Shown in pieces: positions 32,901-47,459 of a stretch of DNA of 64,000 nucleotides (the stretch's first letter is position 1; each line of letters begins with the position of its first letter). Below the pieces are notes generated by a model. That model was given only the letters and a program-made list of their open reading frames with translations. It searched no databases and was not told the DNA's origin. The stretch comes from Haliclona indistincta. Its lineage: Eukaryota; Porifera; Demospongiae; Haplosclerida; Chalinidae. Made by a program: the position numbers and the translations under genes. The stretch covers positions 6,078,667-6,142,666 of the forward strand of contig OZ024785.1 in NCBI GenBank assembly GCA_964017065.1, given 5' to 3'.

Positions 32901-35900
32901 CCTGTCAGCTTAGCCAAATCCGTCAACCAAAGCACCCATAAGGGAAGAGGATGGATACCAGTATAACCATGCTGAAGCAAGGCTGCTCAGGCTAAGGCAT
33001 TAGTGACATACCTTCACACATTGTCACTGAGAAAACATTGGGTCTTTCACCAAACACATCATGCCTTTCAACTAACTAAGTTAGACGGAAAAGTACACAA
33101 ACGCTTTAACAGGACCAAAAGCATTAGCATAATCGAATATAAGCCCCACTGTTGAGGCTTGGGTGCAAATTAACATGAGGCTAGGTCCAGCCAAGACTGG
33201 GAGAGTTCTGTCTGATTTCACACAGCAACAGTTCTGATGGAGCTAATTCTAAAGTGCTTCAATTGATTGGTCTCTTTCCAAGAATGAAATAGCATAAAAC
33301 CCACAAATACAATTACATCCTCTACCCTTCCTCTTACAAGCACTTCAGATCTGCCTGCCTTCCACTTAATCAGACAATGCATCCACTTATCTCGGCATTA
33401 CCAGAAGCACTACATTACCAAGCTTGTGAATACAGCAAAATCACCAGAGTGTACACAGCCAAACACACTAAAGGGAACAGTACTGTGCTTGTGGTATCTG
33501 TGGTACTTATCTGATCAACTGATTCAACATGAGCAGACAGTTGCTCAAATTTCACTAAAGGATGCAATTAGCACTCTTGCAAGAGCAGTTTTTTTTAGCT
33601 TTACGCATCAACAGTTATTGTTTATCATGTTTATTGTTACCACAGTGTAAATAGTCTAGACATAAGTTTTAAAAACAAGAGCACCCAGTCTTGTAACATA
33701 CAAACATAATACAATTAAGAAGCATCACTCTGTGTGTACAATATCCCCTACCGGAGTCTAGACATACTTTTTCACCAAAAATGACCCTGCAGTTTTTTAA
33801 TCAAGGAGCGGATTGTTTTGCATCCTGCATCATTTACACAGATTGCCCAAATATTCAGCATTATTGGCGACACAAGCCCACATACTATACACCACATCTT
33901 CTCGTAAACAACAATAATCCAACAGTGGATAACACTTGTCATGATAATAGGATATTTAATACCATCTATGGTAGGTTCAAGCAGAGACAGTGGACTGATT
34001 CTACGTACAAGGAGGGATGATCTGACACTGTTTGTTTCCACAGGAACTGAGTGTCAAGCACGGGACAATTCCACTCTGAGGCAAGTATGGACTAGTGTAG
34101 AAAATCTCATTAAGTTCTGACCAGAAACCTTAACACACAACATGCACAATGCACGCAACAGCATGAAGATGAACACTTACAAACTAAGCATGGAAAGCTA
34201 ACTGCAGATTCTGTGAATCAAGAGAAACTCCCTTGAATATAATTTTTAGATTAATTCCCACTCGGCAGTACTAGAGGCTCCAACTGTAAAGTGCCTTGCC
34301 AAATTCAATCGAGTTAATCTAATATTAATCAGGCTATAATTTAAATATTTATTATGAACCAGGAAACATACCATAACAAGCTTGCTATGATCTCTGCATG
34401 AAACATGAAATCAGCACAAGGAAAGGTGACAGCTACACTTAAGATAAGAGATGTATAGTTTCATATTCTTCCAGCAGCAGGGATTCAGCATTTGTGGGAC
34501 AGGCTTGAACATGTGTACATGACAAGAGAGTGACCTCGGAATGCAAACTGAAGGACTAACTAGATGCTGCCTGATAATTGCATTCACAGACAGACAGCCA
34601 GATGGGAAATTTAGACTACATTAATCTAACCATAATAGAATTCAGCCAGAGTTTTTAATACAGAGACTGCCATATATAGAGATGAGGTGCTTCTTCCTGA
34701 CTGGTACTGTTCTGATGGTGATCTGGTCTTGTTGACCTCTGTTGTGCAAGGTTTCAGTGCAAGAGATAAATCTCACCAAAGATTGCACAAGACCACATAC
34801 ATATGGCTCCAATGACCCGACATTAACCGACAAGACATTGAGCACTCAACCCTAAACAATAGCCTGTTGAACCAAAAACCTGCAATTAAGGCTTTGAGCA
34901 CTCAGGTCTACAAACCACTTCAGCTTAGCAGAAGTAACTTGTCAAGTACCTACTTATGAAACCTCAAGTACCTAAACATTCTTCATATTCGAACAAAGCT
35001 CAAAGCCTAGCAAAGGGTTTCTTGAACAGAAAGTAAGTTGTTCAGAAACATGGCTCTCTCTCTCCTATGTCTTCTGCTTGGTGGTAGAAGACATGGTTCT
35101 GCAAGAGAGAGTTTGTTTTGGTGCAAGTCTGGAAAGGGAATTCTCCTTAGTTCTGACCTTGCATTAAACTTGCACAGGATTCAGTTTCGTAAAACTGAAT
35201 TAATTCCATTATTAATAAACCACTTCCTAATATTGTTTTAGTGAAAACAAACACATAATTAGAGAGTGTATTATAACACAATACATAGTGTCTCGTATTA
35301 CAGCTGCTCAATAGTACCAAGCCCTGTAATACTGTACCATTATGTATGTGTATTGGGTTATAGGTTGAAATGCTAGTGTGCTAATTCCTGACATTCTCTG
35401 CAATGCATGGTAGCCCAGATCAAGCCATTGGTATGCCGGAGAAGTATCGATCCCTTGAAGCGACAATTCAGTCATTTAGTACCATTTCATGGATGGTTAC
35501 TGACAAACGAATTACCATGAGGACAAATCAACGAGGCCTGCCCTATGCAGGCACACACACACACTGCACTGCGCTGAAGAGAGGGCTTCCAAGAAAACGA
35601 AAAATCGTGTTTTGAAAAGCACCAGATATTGGAAAAATAAGAACAATAATAGCATACCTTAAACCATTCAAACAGTAACTATACTAAAATGAGTCTAGAA
35701 TGTGGGGCTATGCACGTCACTCCACACGTCTAGGAAACACTCAACAGTTACTATGGTAACAATCAATGCACTAAGCACACACTGCAATTAATGGTAGGAG
35801 GATGCCGATTAATCGAATTAGCGTGCAACCAGCCAGTGATGATATTGTCTCGAAATTTACAAACACAGCAAGCCTGGTACTAAGTTGATATGAGGCATGC

Positions 35901-37432
35901 CTAGGCTTGCTAGCTATTGGACATTATAACCGTTAATAACAGACCACACCCACAGGATTGCTGGCCCCAGAAGTAAAGCAAAAACTGGTTTAGATCACAA
36001 ATGATGAAGGCATCCAAAAAACATGTTGCGAATTAGATCATATTGATGGTACCACCATACTGCAGGTTACGTAATGGTTCTGTAGCTATGACGATACTAC
36101 TAAAAGTGCATTTTGATGGTAATTTCGACTAGTATCCCATTGTCTATTGTGCTGACCATCAAAGCAATGCCTAGCTGTAATTCGAGACAACACAGCAGCT
36201 GGTAATGTACTGGGGACAGACAAGTACATACCCATGGTAACCGACCATTACCATGGTTAACGGATGTTCCGACAAAAGGGTTAAAATGACGAAATGAAGT
36301 AAGTGCAGAGGATATGTAGAGAGACGGCTTTCATGTGAGTTCCGTCACTAGCAATGGTGTAACACGATACCAGCAAATCTCATCGCACTAAATACCTGAC
36401 AAAGCCTTTCTCCCACAAACTAACCAAACACTTAGCATGCTAATATGCCCACACACATAGCCTGCAATACACACTATAATCTCCATAAGCTTGTACATGA
36501 AAACTGAGTAAGTATTATTTTGAACCCACGCGTACGTGAGATAAGCACAATGTCAAGTACGACCTGTCTTAAAGCAGCCGGTCGCAGAGGAACTAGATAT
36601 TTGCTGCGTGGGTGTTAAAGTGACCAAGCACTCTACATCAGTCACAACATACAGGATGCTTCACACGAGAAATAAACAACCGCTCATCAAGTCAATAAAA
36701 CTATAACACACACAGACAAACAGAATCAACAGCAACACTGCTATCATACAAAAATGAATAGGTCACAATGCAGCTGCACTATACTTGATAAATCTAAGCA
36801 GATTGATATGTCATATTACGTACTTATACACCACACGTTTTTCTTATTATCGAGTAATTGCGTCAGCTAGCAAATCCACTGGCGGGCTATTAGTCAGAAA
36901 GGAAGCGAAATTAAGATTGCGTTACAGATAAGATCGAATTTCAAAACATCAAAAGAAGGCACAAAGCTAACAGTATTGCCATACCTGATATAAACACCTC
37001 TATATCATGTAAACTTTGCACCAAAATAGACCCTACAAAGCTCACAAAGAGGTTCACTGTACAAATGAAATAATAAAGCAAGCTAAAAGGTACATTGCCC
37101 ATTTCCTAATGGATTGTTAACCTGTTGTTTTATCATATGAAACACCGTATCACGTCAACATGTACTAAAACAAACTCTTGAAAACTCAAAGAGGGCAATG
37201 TACAATTTATAATTAAGTGTAAAATCTCCCCCACCAATTCTTTTAAAGAGGCTACAGCGGTTTTATTACTCCTTGCAACAGCCACAAAAGCGTAAAGCGT
37301 GATCCGTGCCTTATTTGGAATGTTTATTACATTGCGTGATGGTTGACGCTTTAGATTGCAAGAAGTAGTGAAACTGCTGTAACAGCACAATAGAGCAAGC
37401 ATGTATGCCTACCTATTCCGTGTTCCCAACTC
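26946..37432. other. Gene-poor 10.5-kb stretch
   Basis: No frame longer than about 110 codons, and none with a recognisable domain or splice-linked neighbour. The part next to 26945 probably holds 5' UTR exons and first intron of the minus-strand gene. At about 30420-30720 there is a locally CpG-rich patch (GCGCGTGCTG, TTGCGCAGACAGTGCGCGG, ACGGTGCCGTG) that could be a promoter. The stretch next to 37432 is 3' UTR of thioredoxin reductase and holds the small transposon at 37253. Confidence 0.5.
37253..37381. mobile_element. Small Tc1/mariner-type foldback element (MITE)
   Basis: Inverted ends: left TACAGCGGTTTTATTACTCC and, at the right, the complement of a close variant (GCAAGAAGTAGTGAAACTGC). 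TA lies at each border. The relative at 53699-53852 has the same ends, and one more single end lies near 56338-56366. It sits about 50 nt after the stop codon of thioredoxin reductase, hence in its 3' UTR. Confidence 0.75.
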
Positions 37433-41687
<4,255 letters not shown>

Positions 41688-41988
41688 TTAAAGCAACTTA
41701 GGAGAGTTTCAACACTGCTCTGACAGCCATTTTTGCACGTGTAGTAAAATGGGCGGGGCAATGTCAAAATCTCCGCCCACCTGCTTATTGAGCGATCAGT
41801 ATTACAGATCATGTGATCAGGATCAGGAGTGCAAGGCTTGGAGCGGAGATATAGAATAAAGACAGCTGCTCCTGAATTCATTCTTGAAAGGTATAATACT
41901 CTATACTTGGCGTCTTCTAGTTGTTTAGTAGATCGTGTGCATGACGATGTATAAACAACATTTTAATGCCACGCCCTCATTTTTATAG
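41688..41988. promoter_or_regulatory. Bidirectional promoter TXNRD / GSAP homologue
   Basis: The two start codons diverge across 301 bp. The plus-strand side seems to contain a 5' UTR intron: donor AAG|GTATAATA near 41889, and acceptor TTTTTATAG directly before the ATG at 41989. The stretch includes GGGCGGGGCA near 41751-41760, an SP1-like GC box. Confidence 0.55.
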
Positions 41989-44664
41989 ATGGCAGCGAAC
42001 TTTACTAATGCAGAGCTCAGTTCTCCTTCACTGCTGTCTTTTGATGAGACCTTCAACTTCAGTCAGTTTGTCAAAGAACATCTAGTTGTTGATCAGTCTA
42101 AAGAAGTGGCCGAGGTTATCACCAAGTCCGCTCACATTGTTGGGCAAGAGAGGGATGGCAGCGTCTTGTTCTCCTGGGATGTACCAGTAGGTGCCTCGTT
42201 GAGTCGATATGTAACCAAAGTGGGTCTCTACTCCACTTCTCGCCTCTCGTATCAAGTCTTATATACGCACGATGAAACCATTACTATCATCTGTGCCTCT
42301 GTCAATGCTGATCGGACGCTGTTAGCTTTCTCTACTCGTGAAATAGCCGATACTAATGTCAGTTACGAGAGCTTCATAGCTGAGATCCAGCCACAAGGAA
42401 GAATGCTGTCTCTAAACTTGGGTAGCTGTGACTTTCGCAAGGTCCAATTCATATATGCGTCATCTCAAAACGGAGGCTCGCGGCGACCGAATCGCTCACC
42501 CTCTCTCAACGCTCGGCTACTGGTGATCATTCCCGGTCACTGGATCTGCCTCTACATCTTTAATCTTGAGACGGTGGATAAAGGAGTGATGATAACGCGC
42601 CAACCAAAGAGTAGTCTACTCACAGAGAATGCTCCATGGTATCAGTGGGACCCTGTAAACCAATGGCTCTATTATACTCGTTTTGAAACCACCGCATCGG
42701 GCTCTTCTCGAAAGACTCGCAACTCTCTCATGCTGTGCGTACTGTCGTTTGAGGAATCTGTTGAGCACACAGTGTTCACTGTTTCTCTACCTATCTCTTA
42801 CCCGAGTGATCACTACCTGGGCTCAGCCACTTTCTATGACAACCAAGTAGCTCTCTCTCCACCTATTCATGAGCTCAACATGTGCGTCCTTCACAATGAT
42901 GAGGGTCTCTGGTGTGTTTGTCTCCAGAATCCCGGCAAGAACGCTGCTATGTCGTCGCCACAGCCGACACGCAAACAAGGAGATCAAGAGGCTGAGACAG
43001 AAATCCATTACTCTGTGTTCATTATTCACAATGGTCACGTGATGGATGCTCGTGTCACGTTGCCTGGTTCATCTACCAGGCAATACCATCTCAGCTTCAT
43101 GCTGTTCCAGTCCTGTGTCGTTGCGTACATTCCTGGTGTTCTCTTTCATCTTCTCAATGTTGGACCTAGGACCGATCCCTGCCATCATCTCATTCTTGAT
43201 CACGTGAACTCGCCGATATTACCAACCATGCAAGGATCGACCGCCAAGGTATTTGCTCCGGCGAAACCACACGCTGACTGCCCTATTTTAGTCAACGCTG
43301 TATCTACTGACAACGGTTACTCGATCATGGATACAGATTCTCAGATAATCTACAACTGCTGCCTGGATCCAGCTGGATTATTGGAGCTGTTCAAGAATCC
43401 GTCTACTTCTCCGCAAACACAAGAAAGTTTGCTTCACTTGATGTTGGTTACGTTTCAGCTTCACACCGAGGTGCTCAAAATGCTTGAGTATGTCTGCCAG
43501 ACACCGGTTTCGTTGTCAGATCCGCGAATATTTGCCGAGTTTCTCATGTCTTTTAGTTATTCCTGTGTTGAATCGGACTATCGACACTATCTGGTGAAGC
43601 AACTGCCTCTGACAATTTCAAGAACCTATCAAGGCGGAATTTATCGCAACAGCAATGGGTCGAAGTATGTGCTTCTTCGTTGCTCAGAAATGCAAGGTTT
43701 TATCAAGCAGGTCTTGGTACAGTCCGACCAGAGAATGCTGGCTATTTCGGAAGATGAGCGACTCATGTTTGATTATCCGCGTAATGACCGCTTCAATCAA
43801 CTGGTCTATCTCTCGTATCTCAACCAGCCAAATGTCTATCAACGCATTAGCATTGAAGAAATTAGCTCTCGGGCGTCTTCGCCGGCTGTTCTTTTCGCCT
43901 ACTTTAACAGTGGTGCAAGCAATGTCGTAAAGAAAAAGGCTGCAAAGAGGAAGAAAATTACCACGTCTCCTGAACACCTTCACAAGAGCGGCTCTATAAT
44001 GGGCCGTTTAAAACTTCTTATTAACTCACCTAAATCAAATCGTGCCTCAGCCAGTGACGAAATCGTCGATGACATGCCGTTCCTTTTGCCCGATGAGGAT
44101 CTTAATACGGAGCAGTTTCGGAAAGACGTGATCATTCAAGATCTCATTAGAAAGTCTCTAGGACGAAAGTTGAAATTGACTAATAAAATCTCAAGTACTC
44201 ATGTGCAAGCCACTGCTGAAGGCTACTGGGAAGAGCTGCAAAGGGCATCTCTCATCCTCCTCAAAGTAATCTGGGAGTCACTGGAGTTCACCATGGCTAC
44301 TCATCCTCTGTTCGAGTCGATCCATCGCCAGGCATCGTCTTCCGAGGTTGTTTTGTTTGAACTGCTGGAGTCGTACCAAATGGCGCACATCGAAGTGGGC
44401 CTGCCTCTGCCATCAGGATTCCATACTCTGTTCATTTCCATGGGATATCTGTGTCTTGCTCCAGTGGTCTTCTTGCAATACCTTAAAAATGGAGTGTTCA
44501 CTCCAACCACTCGATTCCTCCACCTACTCTTTACTCAGTGTGAGGACGTTGACGACCACATTCTCTTTGAGATTCTGTCTTTGTTGGACGAGGACTTGAT
44601 GGAGATCGGCATGGGCATGTGGAAGAGTCCAGTACTTAGTATGTTTGCTGTCAGACAGAGCTAA
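41989..44664 (+). CDS. GSAP: Pigeon/gamma-secretase-activating-protein homologue
   Basis: One uninterrupted frame of 891 residues, starting at an ATG that directly follows a likely 5' UTR acceptor. Human GSAP is about 850 residues. Shared landmarks: an N-terminal beta-rich half with HYSVFIIHNGH (human YSVFYIHKGH) and FHLLNV, and a C-terminal helical part with LPLPSGFHTL (human LPLPPGFHTL). A basic linker (KKKAAKRKK, about residues 645-655) separates the halves. In vertebrates GSAP is reported to bind gamma-secretase and APP C-terminal fragments; the ancestral role is unknown. The coding part has no intron, unlike nearly all neighbours, which may mean intron loss or an ancient retrocopy. An AATAAAA signal lies about 25 nt after the stop. 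Confidence 0.8.
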   Translation: MAANFTNAELSSPSLLSFDETFNFSQFVKEHLVVDQSKEVAEVITKSAHIVGQERDGSVLFSWDVPVGASLSRYVTKVGLYSTSRLSYQVLYTHDETITIICASVNADRTLLAFSTREIADTNVSYESFIAEIQPQGRMLSLNLGSCDFRKVQFIYASSQNGGSRRPNRSPSLNARLLVIIPGHWICLYIFNLETVDKGVMITRQPKSSLLTENAPWYQWDPVNQWLYYTRFETTASGSSRKTRNSLMLCVLSFEESVEHTVFTVSLPISYPSDHYLGSATFYDNQVALSPPIHELNMCVLHNDEGLWCVCLQNPGKNAAMSSPQPTRKQGDQEAETEIHYSVFIIHNGHVMDARVTLPGSSTRQYHLSFMLFQSCVVAYIPGVLFHLLNVGPRTDPCHHLILDHVNSPILPTMQGSTAKVFAPAKPHADCPILVNAVSTDNGYSIMDTDSQIIYNCCLDPAGLLELFKNPSTSPQTQESLLHLMLVTFQLHTEVLKMLEYVCQTPVSLSDPRIFAEFLMSFSYSCVESDYRHYLVKQLPLTISRTYQGGIYRNSNGSKYVLLRCSEMQGFIKQVLVQSDQRMLAISEDERLMFDYPRNDRFNQLVYLSYLNQPNVYQRISIEEISSRASSPAVLFAYFNSGASNVVKKKAAKRKKITTSPEHLHKSGSIMGRLKLLINSPKSNRASASDEIVDDMPFLLPDEDLNTEQFRKDVIIQDLIRKSLGRKLKLTNKISSTHVQATAEGYWEELQRASLILLKVIWESLEFTMATHPLFESIHRQASSSEVVLFELLESYQMAHIEVGLPLPSGFHTLFISMGYLCLAPVVFLQYLKNGVFTPTTRFLHLLFTQCEDVDDHILFEILSLLDEDLMEIGMGMWKSPVLSMFAVRQS

Positions 44665-44939
44665 AGTACTTAATCATCATTGTATTATAATAAAAAATTA
44701 ATTATTATGAATAATTATTGTATATTATTATACTGAGTGTGTGCAAGTAAAATTAATATGTAATTTTGATTTTATGACCACTTGATAAAACCATAATTTT
44801 TGTCTATGATAAATCTTGTTGCACGAAGGTAATGCTACTTTTCTCGACTATTGTTTGGTTTGGCTTGTTTAGCTGCCTGCCACCTTGTGACATCATCGAA
44901 AATAATTAGGTCCACCCACCGGTAAAAACGAGGTGCAAC

Positions 44940-47296
44940 ATGGCTGCTGTCAAGACCATAATTTTTATCGTTGCTTGCTTTGGGTTGTTTACCACCGCAG
45001 AAAGCAAGCTTCATATGGACGTTAAAGATGATTCCAGCTACACGATCTCACTGAAAGGCAAGCTGTGGTTCAACAGCGGACCCACGTCAGTTCGTTGGAA
45101 CGGCAACTGGTACTCCACTGATGATGCCACTCTGAAGCTGGTCAACCACACAGTGTCTGACGGAAAAGACGTCTGGGGCAATTTTTCATCGGTCAGGTTA
45201 CTGTGGATGTCTGCAAAAGGAGATTTTAGCTACGCAACGTACGTCAATGAGTACGATAACGATTCTATCTACGTTTTTGTTCAGGAATTTCTTAACGGAA
45301 CGGTAAACGCTTCTACTGGAAGCGATGACAATACAATATCCTCCTTCCCTTGCTTTTTAGTGGAGGATCTTGACCTGAAAAGAGGTTATCTAACTTGGCA
45401 TGGAAATCAGGACAAATATCTGTCTGCTGACAAATGGTCATCGAGCGTACCAGTCTATGGAAAAGCTGACGGTGGATTGCCGCTTGTGATTTTCGACGAA
45501 GATCTTGAAAACACGGTTGTTATTTCACCATTGACTAATTTCATCGAAGCGTCACAGGGCACGTGGAATCCAAAAAGTGCCAAAGCTCCTGCAATCGGGA
45601 TTGGGTTAGTAGGGTCTGTCGATTCAGTACCTCAGAACTACGTCTTCAAAAGTGTTTTGGTCGCTGGTGAAAATATTACCGGCACAATGGCAAAATGGGG
45701 CTCTCTGATGCGAAAAATGTACTCTAAAGAAAGTGATGTTCGTAAGACTGACTTCAGTATTAACTATCTTGGTTATTGGACTGACAATGGAGCTTGTTAT
45801 TATTATAACACTGGACCTTATCTTAATTATGAACAGGCACTGATTGCTGTCAAAGAAGATGCGGATGAACAGGACATCCCTTACAGATATCTTCAGTTGG
45901 ATTCATGGTGGTACTACAAGGGAGTGGGTAATGGAGTCAAGAACTGGACGGCAATGGCAGATGTCTTTCCTCATGGTATTGACTATGTTGTTGAGAAGAC
46001 AGGTTGGCCGATTGTGGCTCACAATAGATTCTGGTCTTCCAATACTGATTATGCTGAGCAGAATGGAGGCAATTATACCTTTGTGGTTGACGGTAACTTT
46101 GCTCTACCGAATGATTCTAGTTTCTGGGACTTTCTTTTGTCATCGTCTCAAAAGCAATGGAACTTGTCAGTTTATGAACAAGACTGGCTGGACACTGAGT
46201 ACAATGGCTTGAAGGAGCTTCAGAGTGATCTTACTCTTGGTAGAACCTGGCTCCATCAAATGGGAGAAGCAGCTACCAAGCTAGGACTGACCATCCAGTA
46301 CTGCATGCCCTGGCCGCGACACATCATGCAGAGCTTAGAGGTACAAGCAGTTACTCAAGTTCGTGTGAGTGATGACTATAGACCTGGTAACTCACAATGG
46401 ATGATCGGAGATACTACAATGCTGGCTCATGCTCTTGGATTAGCTTCATTCAAAGACAACTTTCACTCCTCTCCAATTGAGAAAGGATGCATGACTTTAC
46501 CAGAGCCGTATCCTGCTCTTGAGACTTACGTATCTGCTATTAGCGGAGGACCGATTGGACCAAGTGATGCAGTGGGCGGGGCTAATAAAACACTCATTAT
46601 GGCTACCTGTATGTCTGATGGTAGATTGTTGAAGCCATCTCGACCAGGTATGCTGCTGGACAGAGCATACCTTGTAAGAGCTTTGGGAGTTAACGGCCCT
46701 GATGGTGAATTGTATGTTGGCTATACTGAGGTTGGTAGTACATGTACTTGTGAACTTATAATGCATTAATTTTTTCATTTCTCTAGATTACTAACTTCAC
46801 ATGGTATCATATGTTAATTGCAGAACTAAACAATGACTTTGTCTTGAACCAGCAGGATCTTCCTCCATCGAACTCATACTTTCCACAAAGCCAGTTCAAA
46901 TTCTACTTGGCGTTGCAGCATGACCTCAACGGAACAGTCACACGCATAGAAAGAATCCCAAGTCTCTCTCTCCCCTTTTTTGTACGAGCCTGCAATCGCT
47001 CTGACTTTCAGTACTGGACTTTTGCTCCTGTATTTGATGACATTGAAATGGCTCTGATTGGGGAGATGAGCAAGATAATAACCGTCTCTGAGACAAGGTT
47101 TCAAAGTGTAGAAGCTTCCAAGCTACGTGACGGCGGAACAGCAAGCTACATGGTTACCATGCAGGGAGCACCAGACGAAGTGATTGATATCAGCATTCTT
47201 GACCTGAAGACCAATGACATGAAGACAGTTACGTGCAAATTTCCATCATCTGGTGGAACAACTGTATTGCACCTTCCTTATATGACGTGCCAGTAA
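44940..47296 (+). CDS. Secreted clan GH-D-like glycoside hydrolase
   Basis: Two exons, 44940-46734 and 46824-47296 (phase 1; donor GTAGTA), give 755 residues. A signal peptide (MAAVKTIIFIVACFGLF) and many Asn-x-Ser/Thr sites point to secretion. After a beta-rich N-terminal part, the barrel shows YLQLDSWWYYKG (about residue 315), VYEQDWLDTEYNG (about 400; D is the candidate nucleophile) and RVSDDYRPG (about 475; D is the candidate acid/base). In clan GH-D families (GH27/GH36, including raffinose-synthase-like enzymes) the same kind of motifs, with the second catalytic Asp in SDD, carry the catalytic acids. Substrate is not deducible; an alpha-galactoside is the family default. A C-terminal beta domain follows. 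Exon 1 is unusually long for this genome. Confidence 0.65.
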
Positions 47297-47459
47297 AGAA
47301 TTTTTGATTTGTGTCGTCAATTTTTTTTAAAATCACTAGATACACACGTGGTATAATAGCCAAGGCGTGATCTTTGTATTGACTGCCTTCGACTGCTTTT
47401 CTGGTGTGCGTGGCTAATCTGTCTGTAAACAGCTTGTCCTACTGAAGTGGTATGCTTTA

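Noticed and set aside
37121..37160. ATGA and GTGA words as SECIS core after the thioredoxin reductase gene
   Set aside because: No partner TGA with a plausible 11-14-bp stem and A-rich loop could be drawn by eye; left as unresolved rather than annotated.
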